From: DASQPR01 sp963797605
GTDB lineage: Bacteria > Actinomycetota > Actinomycetes > Mycobacteriales > Micromonosporaceae
Length of the DNA: 64,000 nucleotides
Direction: 5' to 3'
NCBI GenBank assembly: GCA_963797605.1
Contig: CAWCPX010000009.1
Span: 620,001 to 684,000 of the forward strand
Shown: positions 9,348 through 19,031 of the stretch, piece by piece
How the letters are laid out: the number at the start of each line of letters is the position of its first letter
How positions within the stretch are numbered: position 1 is the stretch's first letter
The notes under the pieces: model-generated
The model's input: only the letters and a program-made list of their open reading frames with translations
What the model was told of the DNA's origin: nothing
Databases searched by the model: none
Program-made: the position numbers and the translations under genes

Positions 9348-10946
9348 ATGTCGGTCGAGGTCGCGTATGTGCTGATCTTGGTCGGCGTCGTGGTCATCGC
9401 ACGGTTGCTCTCCGATCGGATCAACGTCCCGTACGCGATCGTACTGACCATATTCGGTCTGGTGTACGCGGTGCTGCCTGGACGAAACCTCGATATCAAG
9501 CCCGAAGTCGTGCTCGTCATCCTTCTGCCGCCGCTGCTGTTCGGGGCGGCCCGCCGGTCGAGCCTGCTCGCGATCCGAGCCAACTGGCGACCGATTCTGA
9601 GCCTGTCGGTCGTGCTCGTGCTCGTCACCGCCTTCGTCGTGGGCGCGCTCGTGTCCCTCGTGGTGCCCGGTCTCCCACTGGCCGCCGGCATCGTGCTGGG
9701 CGCCGCCGTGGCCCCGCCGGACCCGGTCGCGGCGCTGTCGGTCGGCCGGCGAGCCGGGATTCCGCCGCGCCTCGGCACCCTGATCGAGGGTGAGGGCCTG
9801 CTCAACGACGCGACGGCGCTCACGACCTACCAGGTCGCGGTCGCCGCCGCCGTCGGATCCGGGGTCTCGCTCGCCGCTGCCGGTGGACACCTGATCCTCG
9901 CCGCCGCCGGTGGTCTGCTCGTCGGCGTCGTCGTCGGCTATTCCGTCCGGCTCGCCCGTCCGCTGCTCGACGATCCGCTCGTCGCCACAACGATCTCGCT
10001 GGCCACGCCGTTCGCGGCCTACCTGCTCGGCGAAGCGGTGCACGTCTCCGGCGTGCTCGCCGTCGTCATCGCGGGCCTGATGGCCGGCCACCACGCACCG
10101 CGAGGCGAGTCCGGCGCGGGGCGGCTACAGACCAGCGCGGTCTGGAACCTGGTCGAGTTCCTGCTGGAAGGGCTCGTCTTCCTGCTGATCGGGCAGCAAC
10201 TCCCCCAGGCGATCGAGGGCCTGCGCGACGAGCGGCCCGGCACTGTGATCGCGGCGGCATCGGTCACGCTCGGCACCGTGCTGTTACTGCGCCCGCTCTA
10301 CCTCGCCTTCACCCAATTGATCCCGCGCTGGTTCGGCGCCTGGCTGGGCAGTGGCAAGCCGCTCAACCGGCGCGAGGTGACCGCGATGACATGGGCCGGC
10401 ACCCGTGGCGTCATCAGCCTGGCCGCGATCTTCGCGGTGCCGCTGCGCACCCACAGCGGCGAGCCGTTCCCCGGTCGCGATCTGCTGCTGCTGTGCACGT
10501 ATGTGGTAGTCCTCGTGACGCTCGTCGGCCAGGGGTTGACGTTCGCGCCGCTGCTGCGATGGCTCGGCCTGCGCGCCAACGCGACCGAAGAGGCCCAGCT
10601 GCGCAACGAGGCTCGGCTGGCAGCCGCCGAGGCCGCCCTCGAAACCATGGACGAGATGCAGGCCGATCGCGAGATCCCGGCCGCCGTCGCGGACACGATG
10701 CGAGCGTCGCTGCGCCGGGCCACCGAGCGTTACCGGGCGCGTATCAGGATGTTGCAGTCCTCCGATGACGACGATGTCACGTGGACGCCCGAGTTCGAGG
10801 CCGGCGTCCGCGCCCGGCACGCCGTCATCGACGCGCAGCGCGAGGAACTGCTGCGGTGGCGTGACTCCGGCCGTCTTCCGGACGAGAGCCTGCGCAAACT
10901 CCAGCGCGAACTCGACCACGAAGAGCGGACGCTGCCCGGTCGCTGA
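9348..10946 (+). CDS. Na+/H+ antiporter, CPA1 (NhaP/NhaE-like) family
   Basis: A 532-aa membrane protein with about twelve hydrophobic segments up to residue ~410 and a charged cytoplasmic tail. Family motifs include VILLPPLLFGAA, GAAVAPPDPVAALSV, the catalytic-region EGEGLLNDATAL, and TWAGTRGVISLAAIFAVP. It exchanges cytoplasmic protons and sodium across the membrane. The hexamer CAGAAT lies seven bases before the ATG at 9348 with no ribosome binding site, consistent with a leaderless message; an ATG three codons upstream is the alternative. Confidence 0.85.
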   Translation: MSVEVAYVLILVGVVVIARLLSDRINVPYAIVLTIFGLVYAVLPGRNLDIKPEVVLVILLPPLLFGAARRSSLLAIRANWRPILSLSVVLVLVTAFVVGALVSLVVPGLPLAAGIVLGAAVAPPDPVAALSVGRRAGIPPRLGTLIEGEGLLNDATALTTYQVAVAAAVGSGVSLAAAGGHLILAAAGGLLVGVVVGYSVRLARPLLDDPLVATTISLATPFAAYLLGEAVHVSGVLAVVIAGLMAGHHAPRGESGAGRLQTSAVWNLVEFLLEGLVFLLIGQQLPQAIEGLRDERPGTVIAAASVTLGTVLLLRPLYLAFTQLIPRWFGAWLGSGKPLNRREVTAMTWAGTRGVISLAAIFAVPLRTHSGEPFPGRDLLLLCTYVVVLVTLVGQGLTFAPLLRWLGLRANATEEAQLRNEARLAAAEAALETMDEMQADREIPAAVADTMRASLRRATERYRARIRMLQSSDDDDVTWTPEFEAGVRARHAVIDAQREELLRWRDSGRLPDESLRKLQRELDHEERTLPGR

Positions 10947-13080
10947 TCGCCCCGCGGTCACCCGGTTTCCGAAAGCTTGCACACAGCGTCATTGGTACGT
11001 GCCGATGTGTTGCAGCCACGTTTCGTGTTCTTTCAAGAAAACCTGTACTTCTTGCGGAGGGACATTTACTGTCACGAACAAGAAACATGCTTGTCTCTCG
11101 ATGGAAACCCTGGCGTCCCGCCCGGCCGCCCGCTCCGGTCGCCCCCCACGGCTAGGAAGGCCCCCCATGCAACTCCTGCCCCGACACCGGAGAAGGCGCG
11201 GTCTCGCCGCCGCCACCGCCGGTGTGCTGGCCGCCGCCGGAATCTTCACGGCCGCGATCCTCACCAACGCCACCGCCGCCACCGCGGCCGGCGTGCCCGC
11301 CCTCTCCCCGTTCTCGATCAGCGGTCGCGGCGCGACCGTGCCGTTCGCCGAGCAGGAGGCCGAGTACGCGACCACCAACGGCACGGTGATCGGCCCGACC
11401 CGCTACTACGGTCACCTGCCGTCGGAGGCGTCCGGCCGTCAGGCGGTCACGCTCGCCGCGGTCGGCCAGTACGTCGAGTTCACCCTCTCCGAGCCGGCGA
11501 ACGCCGATGTCGCTCCGCTACAGCATTCCCGACGCCGCCGACGGCACGGGCCGCGACGCGCGCCGATCGACCTGCTGGTCAACGGCACCGCTGTCAAGAC
11601 GCTGCCTGTCACCTCCAAGTACAGCTGGTACTACGGCGGCTACCCGTTCAACAACAACCCGGGCGACACCAACCCGCACCACTTCTACGACGAGGCCCGG
11701 ACGATGTTCGGCTCGACGTACCCGATCGGGCACGAAGATCCGCGTGCAGGTCTCCTCGACCGCGCGTCGACCCACGTTCACGATCGACCTGGCCGACTTC
11801 GAGAGGTGCGCGCGCCGATCGCCCAGCCGGCGGGCGCGCTCGACGCCGTGGCCGACTACGGCGCCGACCCGACCGGCGCGACCGACTCGACCGCGGCCAT
11901 CCAGGCGGCCGTCAACGCGGGCCAGGCGCAGGGCAAGATCGTCTACATCCCGCAGGGCAACTACACGCTCTACGGCCACGTGATCGTCGACGGCGTGACC
12001 GTCGAGGGCGCCGGCCCCTGGTACACCGTGCTTCGGCGGCCGCGACCCGAGCAACCGGGCCCGCGCGGCCGGCTTCTACGGCAAGTACGTCGCCGAGGGC
12101 GGCCCGAGCCAGAACGTCACGCTCAAGGACTTCGCCATCATCGGCGACATCACCGAGCGGGTCGACGACGACCAGGTCAACGGCATCGGCGGCGCCATGT
12201 CAGCAACTCGACCGTCGACGACCTGTGGATCCAGCACACCAAGGTCGGCGCCTGGATGGACGGCCCGATGGACAACTTCACCATCAAGAACAGCCGCATC
12301 CTGGACACGACGCGCCGACGGCGTGAACTTCCACTCGGCGTGACGAACTCGACCGTGACCAACACCTTCGTCCGCAACATCGGTGACGACGGCCTGGCGA
12401 TCTGGCCGGAGAACATGCCGAACGTCGAGCGACTCGTTCACCCACGACACCGTGGTCCTGCCGATCCTGGCGAACAACATCGTCACCTACGGCGGCAAGG
12501 ACTTCACCATCTCCGACAACGTCATGGCCGACACCGATCACCAACGGCGGCGGCCTGCACATCGCCAACCGCTACCCGGGCGTCAACTCCGGCTGACGGC
12601 ACCGCCGTCGCGGGCACCATCACGGCCGCCCGCAACACCCTGATCCGCACCGGCAACAGCGACTTCAACTGGCAGTTCGGTGTCGGCGCGATCTGGTTCG
12701 ACGGGCTCAACGGCCCGGTGAACGGCGCGACGATCAACATCACCGACACCGACATCCTCGACAGCTCCTACGAGGCGATCCAGTCGATCGAGGGCAAGGC
12801 ATCACCGGCGTCAACTTCAAGAACATCAACATCGACGGCGCCGGCACGTACGCCATCCAGGCGCAGGACCGGCGCCACCGCCAGTTCAACAACGTGGCGG
12901 CCAAGCACATCGGCCAGGCGTCCAACCCGATCTACAACTGCGTCGGCGCGGCAGCTTCGACATCACCGACGGCGGCGGCAACTCCGGCTGGAACGTCGGC
13001 ACCGCCTGCACCGGCATGTGGCCGACGCCGATCTGGACCAACGGCGGCGTGCCGACCGGCGGCGGCGGCAGTCCACCGGC

Positions 13081-13151
13081 GCCGACACCGACGCCGACGC
13101 CCACCCCGCCTCCCACCCCGACGCCCACGCCCACGCCGACCCGACGCCCAC
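13081..13151 (+). repeat. Pro-Thr linker repeat, first copy
   Basis: Short tandem units of CCGACGCCCA type encode alternating Pro-Thr, a flexible linker between the beta-helix domain and the first discoidin domain of the GH87-like protein. Such tracts are prone to length change and sequencing error. Confidence 0.8.
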
Positions 13152-13595
13152 GAGCTGCGCTCCGGGCACCGGTAACCTGGCGCCCGGCAAGACGGTGACG
13201 GCATCGAGCTCGACGCAGACGTACGCGCCCAACAACGCCGTCGACGGCAACCAGAACAGCTACTGGGAGAGCGCGAACAACGCCTTCCCGCAGACGCTCA
13301 CCGTCGACCTGTGCGCGGCGCAGTCCGTCGGCAAGGTCACGCTGCAGCTCCCGAGCACGTGGGGCGCCCGCAACGAGACCGCTGGCCGTCCTCGGCTCGA
13401 CCAACGGCACGACGTTCACGTCGCTGAAGGCCGCGTCGGCCTACACCTTCGACCCGAGCACCGGCAACACCGTCAGCGCCACGTTCACGGCCGCCACCGC
13501 GCGCTATGTGCGGCTGACCTTCACCGCGAACACCGGCTGGCCGGCCGGGCAGGTCTCGGAATTCCAGGTGTACGGCAACGGGACCACATCGCCGT

Positions 13596-13668
13596 CCCCG
13601 ACCCCGACGCCCACCCCGACCCCGACGCCCACGCCCACCCCGACGCCCACGCCCACTCCGACGCCCAG
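13596..13668 (+). repeat. Pro-Thr linker repeat, second copy
   Basis: A second array of the same units encodes the Pro-Thr linker between the two discoidin domains. It is nearly identical in codon pattern to the first array, so the two copies could recombine. Confidence 0.8.
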
Positions 13669-14118
13669 CGCCTCGCCGACGACCGTCAACCTGTCGCTCG
13701 GCAAGACGATGACGTCGCAGTCCGTCGGAGACGTCTACGGGCCCGGCAACGCGAACGACAACAACACCAGCACCTACTGGGAGAGCGCCAGCAACGCGTT
13801 CCCGCAGTGGCTGCAGGTGGACCTCGGTTCCACGACGCAGGTCGGCCGGATCGTGCTCGACCTGCCACCGGCGACCTCGTGGGCCACCCGGACCGAGACG
13901 CTGTCCGTCCAGGTGTCCACGAACGGGACCACGTTCACGACGCTGGCGAACTCGGCCGGCTACACGTTCAACCCGGCCACCGGCAACACGGCCACGATCA
14001 CGCTGGCGCACACGCAGACCCGCTACGTCCGCCTCGTGTTCACCGCCAACACCGGCTGGCCGGCCGGCCAGGTGTCCGAGTTCCAGGTGTTCTCGGGCTG
14101 ATCATCGAGCATCTCACC

Positions 14119-14154
14119 ACGGGCTCGCCGGCATCGCGCCGGCGAGCCCGTTTC
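14119..14154 (+). terminator. Rho-independent terminator after the GH87-like gene
   Basis: ACGGGCTCGCCGG pairs perfectly with CCGGCGAGCCCGT (13-bp stem) around a seven-base loop, followed by TTTC. It starts 18 bp after the stop codon and separates the glucanase gene from secA2. Confidence 0.75.
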
Positions 14155-14208
14155 GGTTCCCGGCGGAGCGGGATCGTCGAATCGAGCGCGGCACCCTAGA
14201 GTGTTCAC

Positions 14209-16687
14209 GTGGGAATCGCGGATCGGTTGAAGAAGTCATTCCGGCAGCTCATGCAGCGGCCCGGAGCCACCGTCAGTCTGGCGCCGTTCGAGGCCCTGCT
14301 CGACGACATCGACAAGCGTGAGGTGGAGCTTCTCGACCTCTCCGATGCCGAGCTGACGGCGCTCGCGGTAGCCCTTCTGCCGGGGCACGCGACCGCCTCG
14401 GATAAATCGGACGAAGACGCCGATCCGGACGCCGATGTCGATGACGACGCCGAGATTGAAGCCGATCTCGAAGCTGACGTCATCGATGCCACGATCGGCC
14501 TCCCGCCGGCTCCGATCGCCCCGACCGCCGTCACACTGACCACCGAGCAGATCGTCGAGGTCTGCGCGCTCGGTCGCGAGGCCGGGCCGCCGCGCGCTCG
14601 GCGAGCGGGCGTTCGACGTGCAGCTGCTCGGCGCGATGGCGATGCTCGACGGGCGCGTCGCCGAGATGGCCACCGGTGAGGGCAAGACGCTCGCCGCCGT
14701 GATCGCCGCGTTCGGCCACGCCGTGCGCGGCTCGCGCGTGCACGTGCTGACCGTCAACGACTACCTCGCCCGCCGCGACGCCGACCTGGATGCGACCGGT
14801 CTACGAGCTGCTGGGCCTGACCGTGGCGGCCGTCGGCGAGAGCAGCACCCACGACGAGCGCGCCGCCGCGTACGCCTGCGACGTCACGTACGTCTCGATC
14901 AGCGAGGCCGGCTTCGACTTCCTGCGCGACCAGCTGATCGTCGACGCTGGCCGACGCGGTCATGCCGCCGCTGGCGACCGTCATCATCGACGAGGCCGAC
15001 TCGATCCTGATCGACGAGGCCCGGGTGCCGCTGGTGCTCGCCGGCAGCATCATCGACACCGACGCCGAGAGCATCTCCGCCGCCGCCGCCACGATCGTCC
15101 CGGCGCTGCGCCCGGGCCGCGACTTCACGCGTCATCGACGACCGGCGCAACGTGCAGCTCACCGATGTCGGCGCGAAGCGTCGTCGAGAGGGCGTTCGGC
15201 GGCATCGACCTCTACGCCGAGGAGAGCCTTCCGCCAGCTGACCGCCGTCAACCAGGCGCTGCACGCCCGGGCGCTGCTCACCCGCGACGTCGACTACATC
15301 GTGCGGGACGGCAAGGTCGCGCTGGTCGACGAGTTCCGCGGCCGGGTGGCGCAGCGCCGCCGCTGGCCCGACGGGCTGCAGGCGGCGGTCGAGGCGAAGG
15401 AGGGCCTGGTCGCGACCGACGAGGGTCAGGTGCTCGGCTCGATCACCGTGCAGGCGTTCATCGGCCTGTTCCCGACCGTGTGCGGCATGACCGGCACCGC
15501 CGTCAACATCGGCGACCAGCTGCGCGAGTTCTACCAGCTCGAAGTCGCCGTGATCCCGCCGAACACGCCGTAACGTCCGCGAGGACGAGCCCGACCGGGT
15601 CTACGCGACCGCGGAGGAGAAGGAGGTCGCGCTGATCGCCGAGGTCGCCGAAGCGCACGCCAGGCGGGCCGGCCGGTGCTCGTCGGCACGCTCGACGTCG
15701 CCGAGTCCGAGCGCCTCGCGAAGCAGCTGCGGGCGCGGGGCATCGAGTGCGCCGTGCTCAACGCGAAGAACGACGACGAGGAGGCGGCGATCATCGCCGA
15801 GGCCGGCGGCGTCGGCGCGGTGACCGTCTCCACCCAGATGGCCGGCCGCGGCACCGACATCCGGCTCGGCGGCAGCACCGAGGCGGAGCGCGACGAGGTC
15901 GTGGAGCTCGGCGGGCTCTACGTCATCGGCGCCGGCCGGCACGACAGCAGCCGCGTCGACGACCAGCTGCGCGGCCGCGCCGGCCGGCAGGGCGACCCGG
16001 GCGGCTCGGTCTTCTTCGTCAGCGCCGAGGACGCGATGGTCTCACCAACGAGGAGCACGTCGCCGGGCGCACCGACGAGGACGGCCGGATCACCGACGAG
16101 GCCGCCGACGAGGCGGTCGCGCACGCCCAGCGGGTCGCCGAGGGCGTCGCGTTCGAGATCCACCGCAACACCTGGCGGTACGGCGTGCTGATCGAACGCC
16201 AGCGCCAGCTGCTCGCCGCCCGCCGCGCCGAGCTGCTCACCACCGACGCCGCCGCCGAGCTGCTGGAGGAGCGCTGCGAGCGGTACGCCGGAGCGTGGTC
16301 GAGGAGATCGGCGAGGAGGCCGGCCGCCCGGCATCGCCCGCCTGATCGCGCTCTACCACCTCGACCACGGCTGGGCCGACCACCTCGCGATGCTGGCCGA
16401 CATCCGCGAGGGCGTGCACCTGCGGGCGCTGGGCCGGCAGGATCCGCTCGACGAGTTCCACCGCGAGGCGATCCCGGCGTTCCGCGAGTTCATGGCCGAC
16501 GGCCGACGACAAGACGGTGGAGACGTTCGACGAGGCCGAGATCACCGGCGCCGACTGGACGCCCGACGAGGCCGGCCTCGCCCGGCCCACGGCGACGTGG
16601 ACGTACATGGTCCACGACAACCCGTTCGGCTCGGAGATGGAGCGCTTCTTCGCCAACGCGGCCCGGGCGCTGCTCGGCCGCCGCTAG
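14209..16687 (+). pseudogene. secA2: Accessory Sec translocase ATPase SecA2, at least twelve frameshifts
   Basis: Joined, the fragments give about 820 aa. SecA-family blocks appear in order: FDVQLLGAMAML, MATGEGKTLA (Walker A region), HVLTVNDYLA, TYVSISEAGFDFLRDQ, TVIIDEADSILIDEA (Walker B), GLFPTVCGMTGTA, STQMAGRGTDIRLGG and DDQLRGRAGRQGDPGGS. The short length, absence of a C-terminal Cys zinc motif and the N-terminus MGIADRLKKSFRQLMQRPG fit accessory SecA2 rather than housekeeping SecA. Residues about 62-90 are an unusual acidic run. A TAGAGT hexamer lies six bases before the GTG, suggesting a leaderless start. Most breaks are one-base insertions; one creates a TAA near 15571. Confidence 0.8.
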
Positions 16688-16688
16688 G

Positions 16689-16771
16689 TCGTGTGGCGCC
16701 GTGACCTTGGCGAGCAACAGCTGTCCCGGCGACAGTTTCTCGCCAAGGTCATGACGCGCCCAGCCACACGA
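16689..16771. terminator. Large three-tier inverted repeat between convergent genes
   Basis: Nested arms: TCGTGTGGC with GCCACACGA (9 bp), TGACCTTGGCGAG with CTCGCCAAGGTCA (13 bp), and inner CTGTC with GACAG. It fills the space between the secA2 stop and the iclR stop almost completely and probably acts as a terminator in both directions. Confidence 0.7.
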
Positions 16772-17527
16772 TCACGAGAGTGTTCGTTCCAGACGATCCC
16801 GAGCGGCCAGCAGCGCCTCGGCAATCTGCTCCTCCCGGCCTTCGGCCAGGCGGGCCACCGGAATCGAGCAACTGATCGCGTCTCGGGCCGGGTGCTGGTA
16901 GCGGATCGCGGCGCCGAGACACCGCACGCCCACCACGTTCTCCTCGTGATCGATCGCGTAGCCGCGGTCACGGGTGCCGGCCAGGTCCGCGATCAACGCG
17001 TCCCGGTCGGTGATCGTGTGCGCGGTCAGAGACGTCAACGGCAACGTCAACATCAGGTCGTCATCGGTACGGTCTGCCAGCAGCGCCTTTCCGAGCGACG
17101 TCGCGTGGGCCGGCAGTCGGCGGCCGACGCGGGAAATCGGGCGCAGGTAGTGCCGCGACGGCCGGGTGGCCAGGTAGACGACGTCCGGACCGTCGAGGCG
17201 GGCGAGGTGCACGGTCTCCGTGGTCGTCTCGGCCAGCCAGTCCATCGTCTCGCTCGCGGCCGCCACGATCGGGTCGGTGTCCAGATAGGACGTGCCGGCG
17301 AGGAGAGCCCGCAACCCGATCCCGTACATCGTGCCGCTCGCGTCCACGTCGACCCAACCGACCTCGGCGAGCGTACGCAGCAGCATGTAGAGGCTGCTCT
17401 TCGGATAGCCGAGGCGTTGCTGCAGGTCGGCGAGGCTGTGCCGGCCCTGGTTGCGGGCGAAGAACTCCAGCAGCTCGACCGTCCGGAGCGCCGATTTGAC
17501 CGGGCCGGCGCCGGCCTCGTCAGGCAT
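16772..17527 (-). CDS. IclR family regulator of the glucarate operon
   Basis: A 251-aa regulator. It has an N-terminal winged HTH (about 8-75: VKSALRTVELLEFF, SLADLQQRLGYPKSSLYMLLRTL) and a C-terminal IclR effector domain (about 80-250) with LPAHATSLGKALLA and DHEENVVGVRCLGAAI. The ATG overlaps the end of the aldehyde dehydrogenase gene by 8 bp, so it is translated as the last gene of the D-glucarate operon. By position it most likely controls that operon, with glucarate or an intermediate as ligand; this is inference. Confidence 0.85.
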   Translation of the reverse strand: MPDEAGAGPVKSALRTVELLEFFARNQGRHSLADLQQRLGYPKSSLYMLLRTLAEVGWVDVDASGTMYGIGLRALLAGTSYLDTDPIVAAASETMDWLAETTTETVHLARLDGPDVVYLATRPSRHYLRPISRVGRRLPAHATSLGKALLADRTDDDLMLTLPLTSLTAHTITDRDALIADLAGTRDRGYAIDHEENVVGVRCLGAAIRYQHPARDAISCSIPVARLAEGREEQIAEALLAARDRLERTLS

Positions 17528-19031
17528 CGAGCCGGTAGACGCCGTCGACGCGGCGTGGCAGGCGCAACGGGTTCGACTCGCGCAACTCGGCGGGGAGGAG
17601 CGCGTCGGGCGCGCCCTGGTAGGTGACCGGGCGGACGAAACGCTCGATCGCGGCGGTGCCGACCGACGTGTCGCGCGCCGATGTCGTGGCCGGCCACGGC
17701 CCACCGTGCTGCATCGCCCACGTGACGGCGACACCGGTCGGGAATCCGTCGAACAGCACCCGTCCGGCCTTCCCGGTGAGCTGCCTGGCGATCCGATCGG
17801 CGAAGCTGTCCTCGCGCTCTTCAGATCCGATGTGGACGGTCGCGGTCAACGAACCCGGCACGCGGGCCAAGGCGGCGCTGAGTTCGGCCTCATCTCGATA
17901 TTCGACGACCACGACCAGCGGCCCGAAGCACTCCTCCACGAGCGCGCCGTCGAGTTGGGTCGCCGTCGTGACCAGCACCACCGCGTCCCCGGCCGGCACC
18001 GAGCGCGCGTGCGTCAGCTCCGACCGCTCGCTCGCCCCGGTCGTGAACCGCTCGCGGATCCCCGCGGTCAGCATCGCCCCGAGTGCCGTCTGCGAGGCCG
18101 CGGTGGCCAGCGCGTCGGCGAGTCGACGGCCGTTGTCGTCGGCCGGCACGAACGCGAGTCCTGGCTTCGTGCAGAACTGGCCGACACCCTGCGTGAACGA
18201 GCCGGCCAGCCCGGTTGCGATCGCCTCGGCGCGTTCGGCGGCGGCGGCCGGCGTGACCACGAGCGGGTTGACGCTGCCGAGTTCGCCGTAGAACGGGATC
18301 GGGTCCGACCGCCCGACGGCGAGGTCGAACAGCGCCCGGCCCCCGGCCACCGATCCGGTGAACCCGACGGCCGTGATCGCCGGATGCGTCACGAGGGCCG
18401 GCCCGGCATCGAAGCCGTGCACCAGCTGGACCACGTCCTCCGGCAGGCCAACCGTGGCCGCGGCACGGCGAAGTGCGGAAGCGCAGAGATGTGACGTGTA
18501 CGGGTGCCCCGGATGCGCCTTCACGACCACCGGGCATCCGGCCGCGATCGCGCTGGCCGTGTCGCCGCCCGGCACGCTGAACGCGAGGGGGAAGTTGCTG
18601 GCGGCGAAGACGGCGACCGGCCCGAGCGGGATCAGCATGCGCCGCAGGTCGGGGCGGGGTGCCGGGGCGGCCTGGGCGTCCGCGTGGTCGATGGTGAGCC
18701 CGAGGTAACCGCCGTCCTCGACGACTTCCGCGAAGAGCCGCAGTTGGAACGCCGTGCGCGCGAGTTCGCCGGTGAGCCGGGCGGTGCCGAGGGCCGTCTC
18801 CCGATCGGCCGCCGCCACGATCTGTTCGCCGTCGTGCTCCAGCTCGGTCGCCATCGCCCGCAGCAGCCGGGCCCGACCGGCCAGCCCGGCTGCCGTGAGT
18901 GCCGGTGCGGCAGCGGCGGCCCGGGTCGCAACGGCGTCGACGTCGGCGAGGGTGGACGCGGTCGCGACGATTTCGATCTCGGCACCGGTACGCGCGTCGA
19001 CACTCCAGACGTTCTCGGTCACGGCGGTCAT
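17520..19031 (-). CDS. 2-oxoglutarate semialdehyde (2,5-dioxovalerate) dehydrogenase
   Basis: A 503-aa aldehyde dehydrogenase that oxidises 2-oxoglutarate semialdehyde to 2-oxoglutarate, the last step of non-phosphorylative glucarate oxidation. Visible motifs: FAASNFPLAFSVPGGDTASA, the cofactor-site VVVKAHPGHP, AVGFTGSVAGGRAL, the general base in YGELGSVNP and the nucleophile in GQFCTKPGLAF. The long GQFCTKPG-type active site and length match the KGSA dehydrogenase group rather than betaine aldehyde dehydrogenases. It overlaps the upstream gene by 4 bp (ATGA) and the downstream iclR by 8 bp. Confidence 0.85.
   Translation of the reverse strand: MTAVTENVWSVDARTGAEIEIVATASTLADVDAVATRAAAAAPALTAAGLAGRARLLRAMATELEHDGEQIVAAADRETALGTARLTGELARTAFQLRLFAEVVEDGGYLGLTIDHADAQAAPAPRPDLRRMLIPLGPVAVFAASNFPLAFSVPGGDTASAIAAGCPVVVKAHPGHPYTSHLCASALRRAAATVGLPEDVVQLVHGFDAGPALVTHPAITAVGFTGSVAGGRALFDLAVGRSDPIPFYGELGSVNPLVVTPAAAAERAEAIATGLAGSFTQGVGQFCTKPGLAFVPADDNGRRLADALATAASQTALGAMLTAGIRERFTTGASERSELTHARSVPAGDAVVLVTTATQLDGALVEECFGPLVVVVEYRDEAELSAALARVPGSLTATVHIGSEEREDSFADRIARQLTGKAGRVLFDGFPTGVAVTWAMQHGGPWPATTSARDTSVGTAAIERFVRPVTYQGAPDALLPAELRESNPLRLPRRVDGVYRLDA

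Larger units (their letters stand above)
11167..14101 (+). pseudogene. Secreted GH87-like alpha-1,3-glucanase with two discoidin domains, many frameshifts
   Basis: The reconstructed protein is about 970 aa. It has a signal peptide (about 1-42, basic start then an Ala-rich core), a beta-sandwich region, and a right-handed beta-helix starting at VADYGADPTGATDSTAAIQA. GVTNSTVTNTFVRNIGDDGLAIW holds the Asp pair typical of mycodextranase/GH87 catalytic sites. Two F5/8-type C (discoidin) domains follow, each after a Pro-Thr linker. At least fifteen single-base shifts interrupt 11.5-13.4 kb; the second discoidin domain is intact. GH87 enzymes cut fungal or dental alpha-1,3-glucan. The family call rests on motifs only. 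Confidence 0.65.

Noticed and set aside
11020..11050. TTCTT-TC-AAGAA inverted repeat upstream of the GH87-like gene, considered as an operator
   Set aside because: The arms are only 5 bp and lack a central CG or any second copy; too weak to claim.
13081..13668. Regular short repeats considered as a CRISPR array or minisatellite
   Set aside because: Units are in frame and encode Pro-Thr linkers between domains; no spacers and no cas genes.
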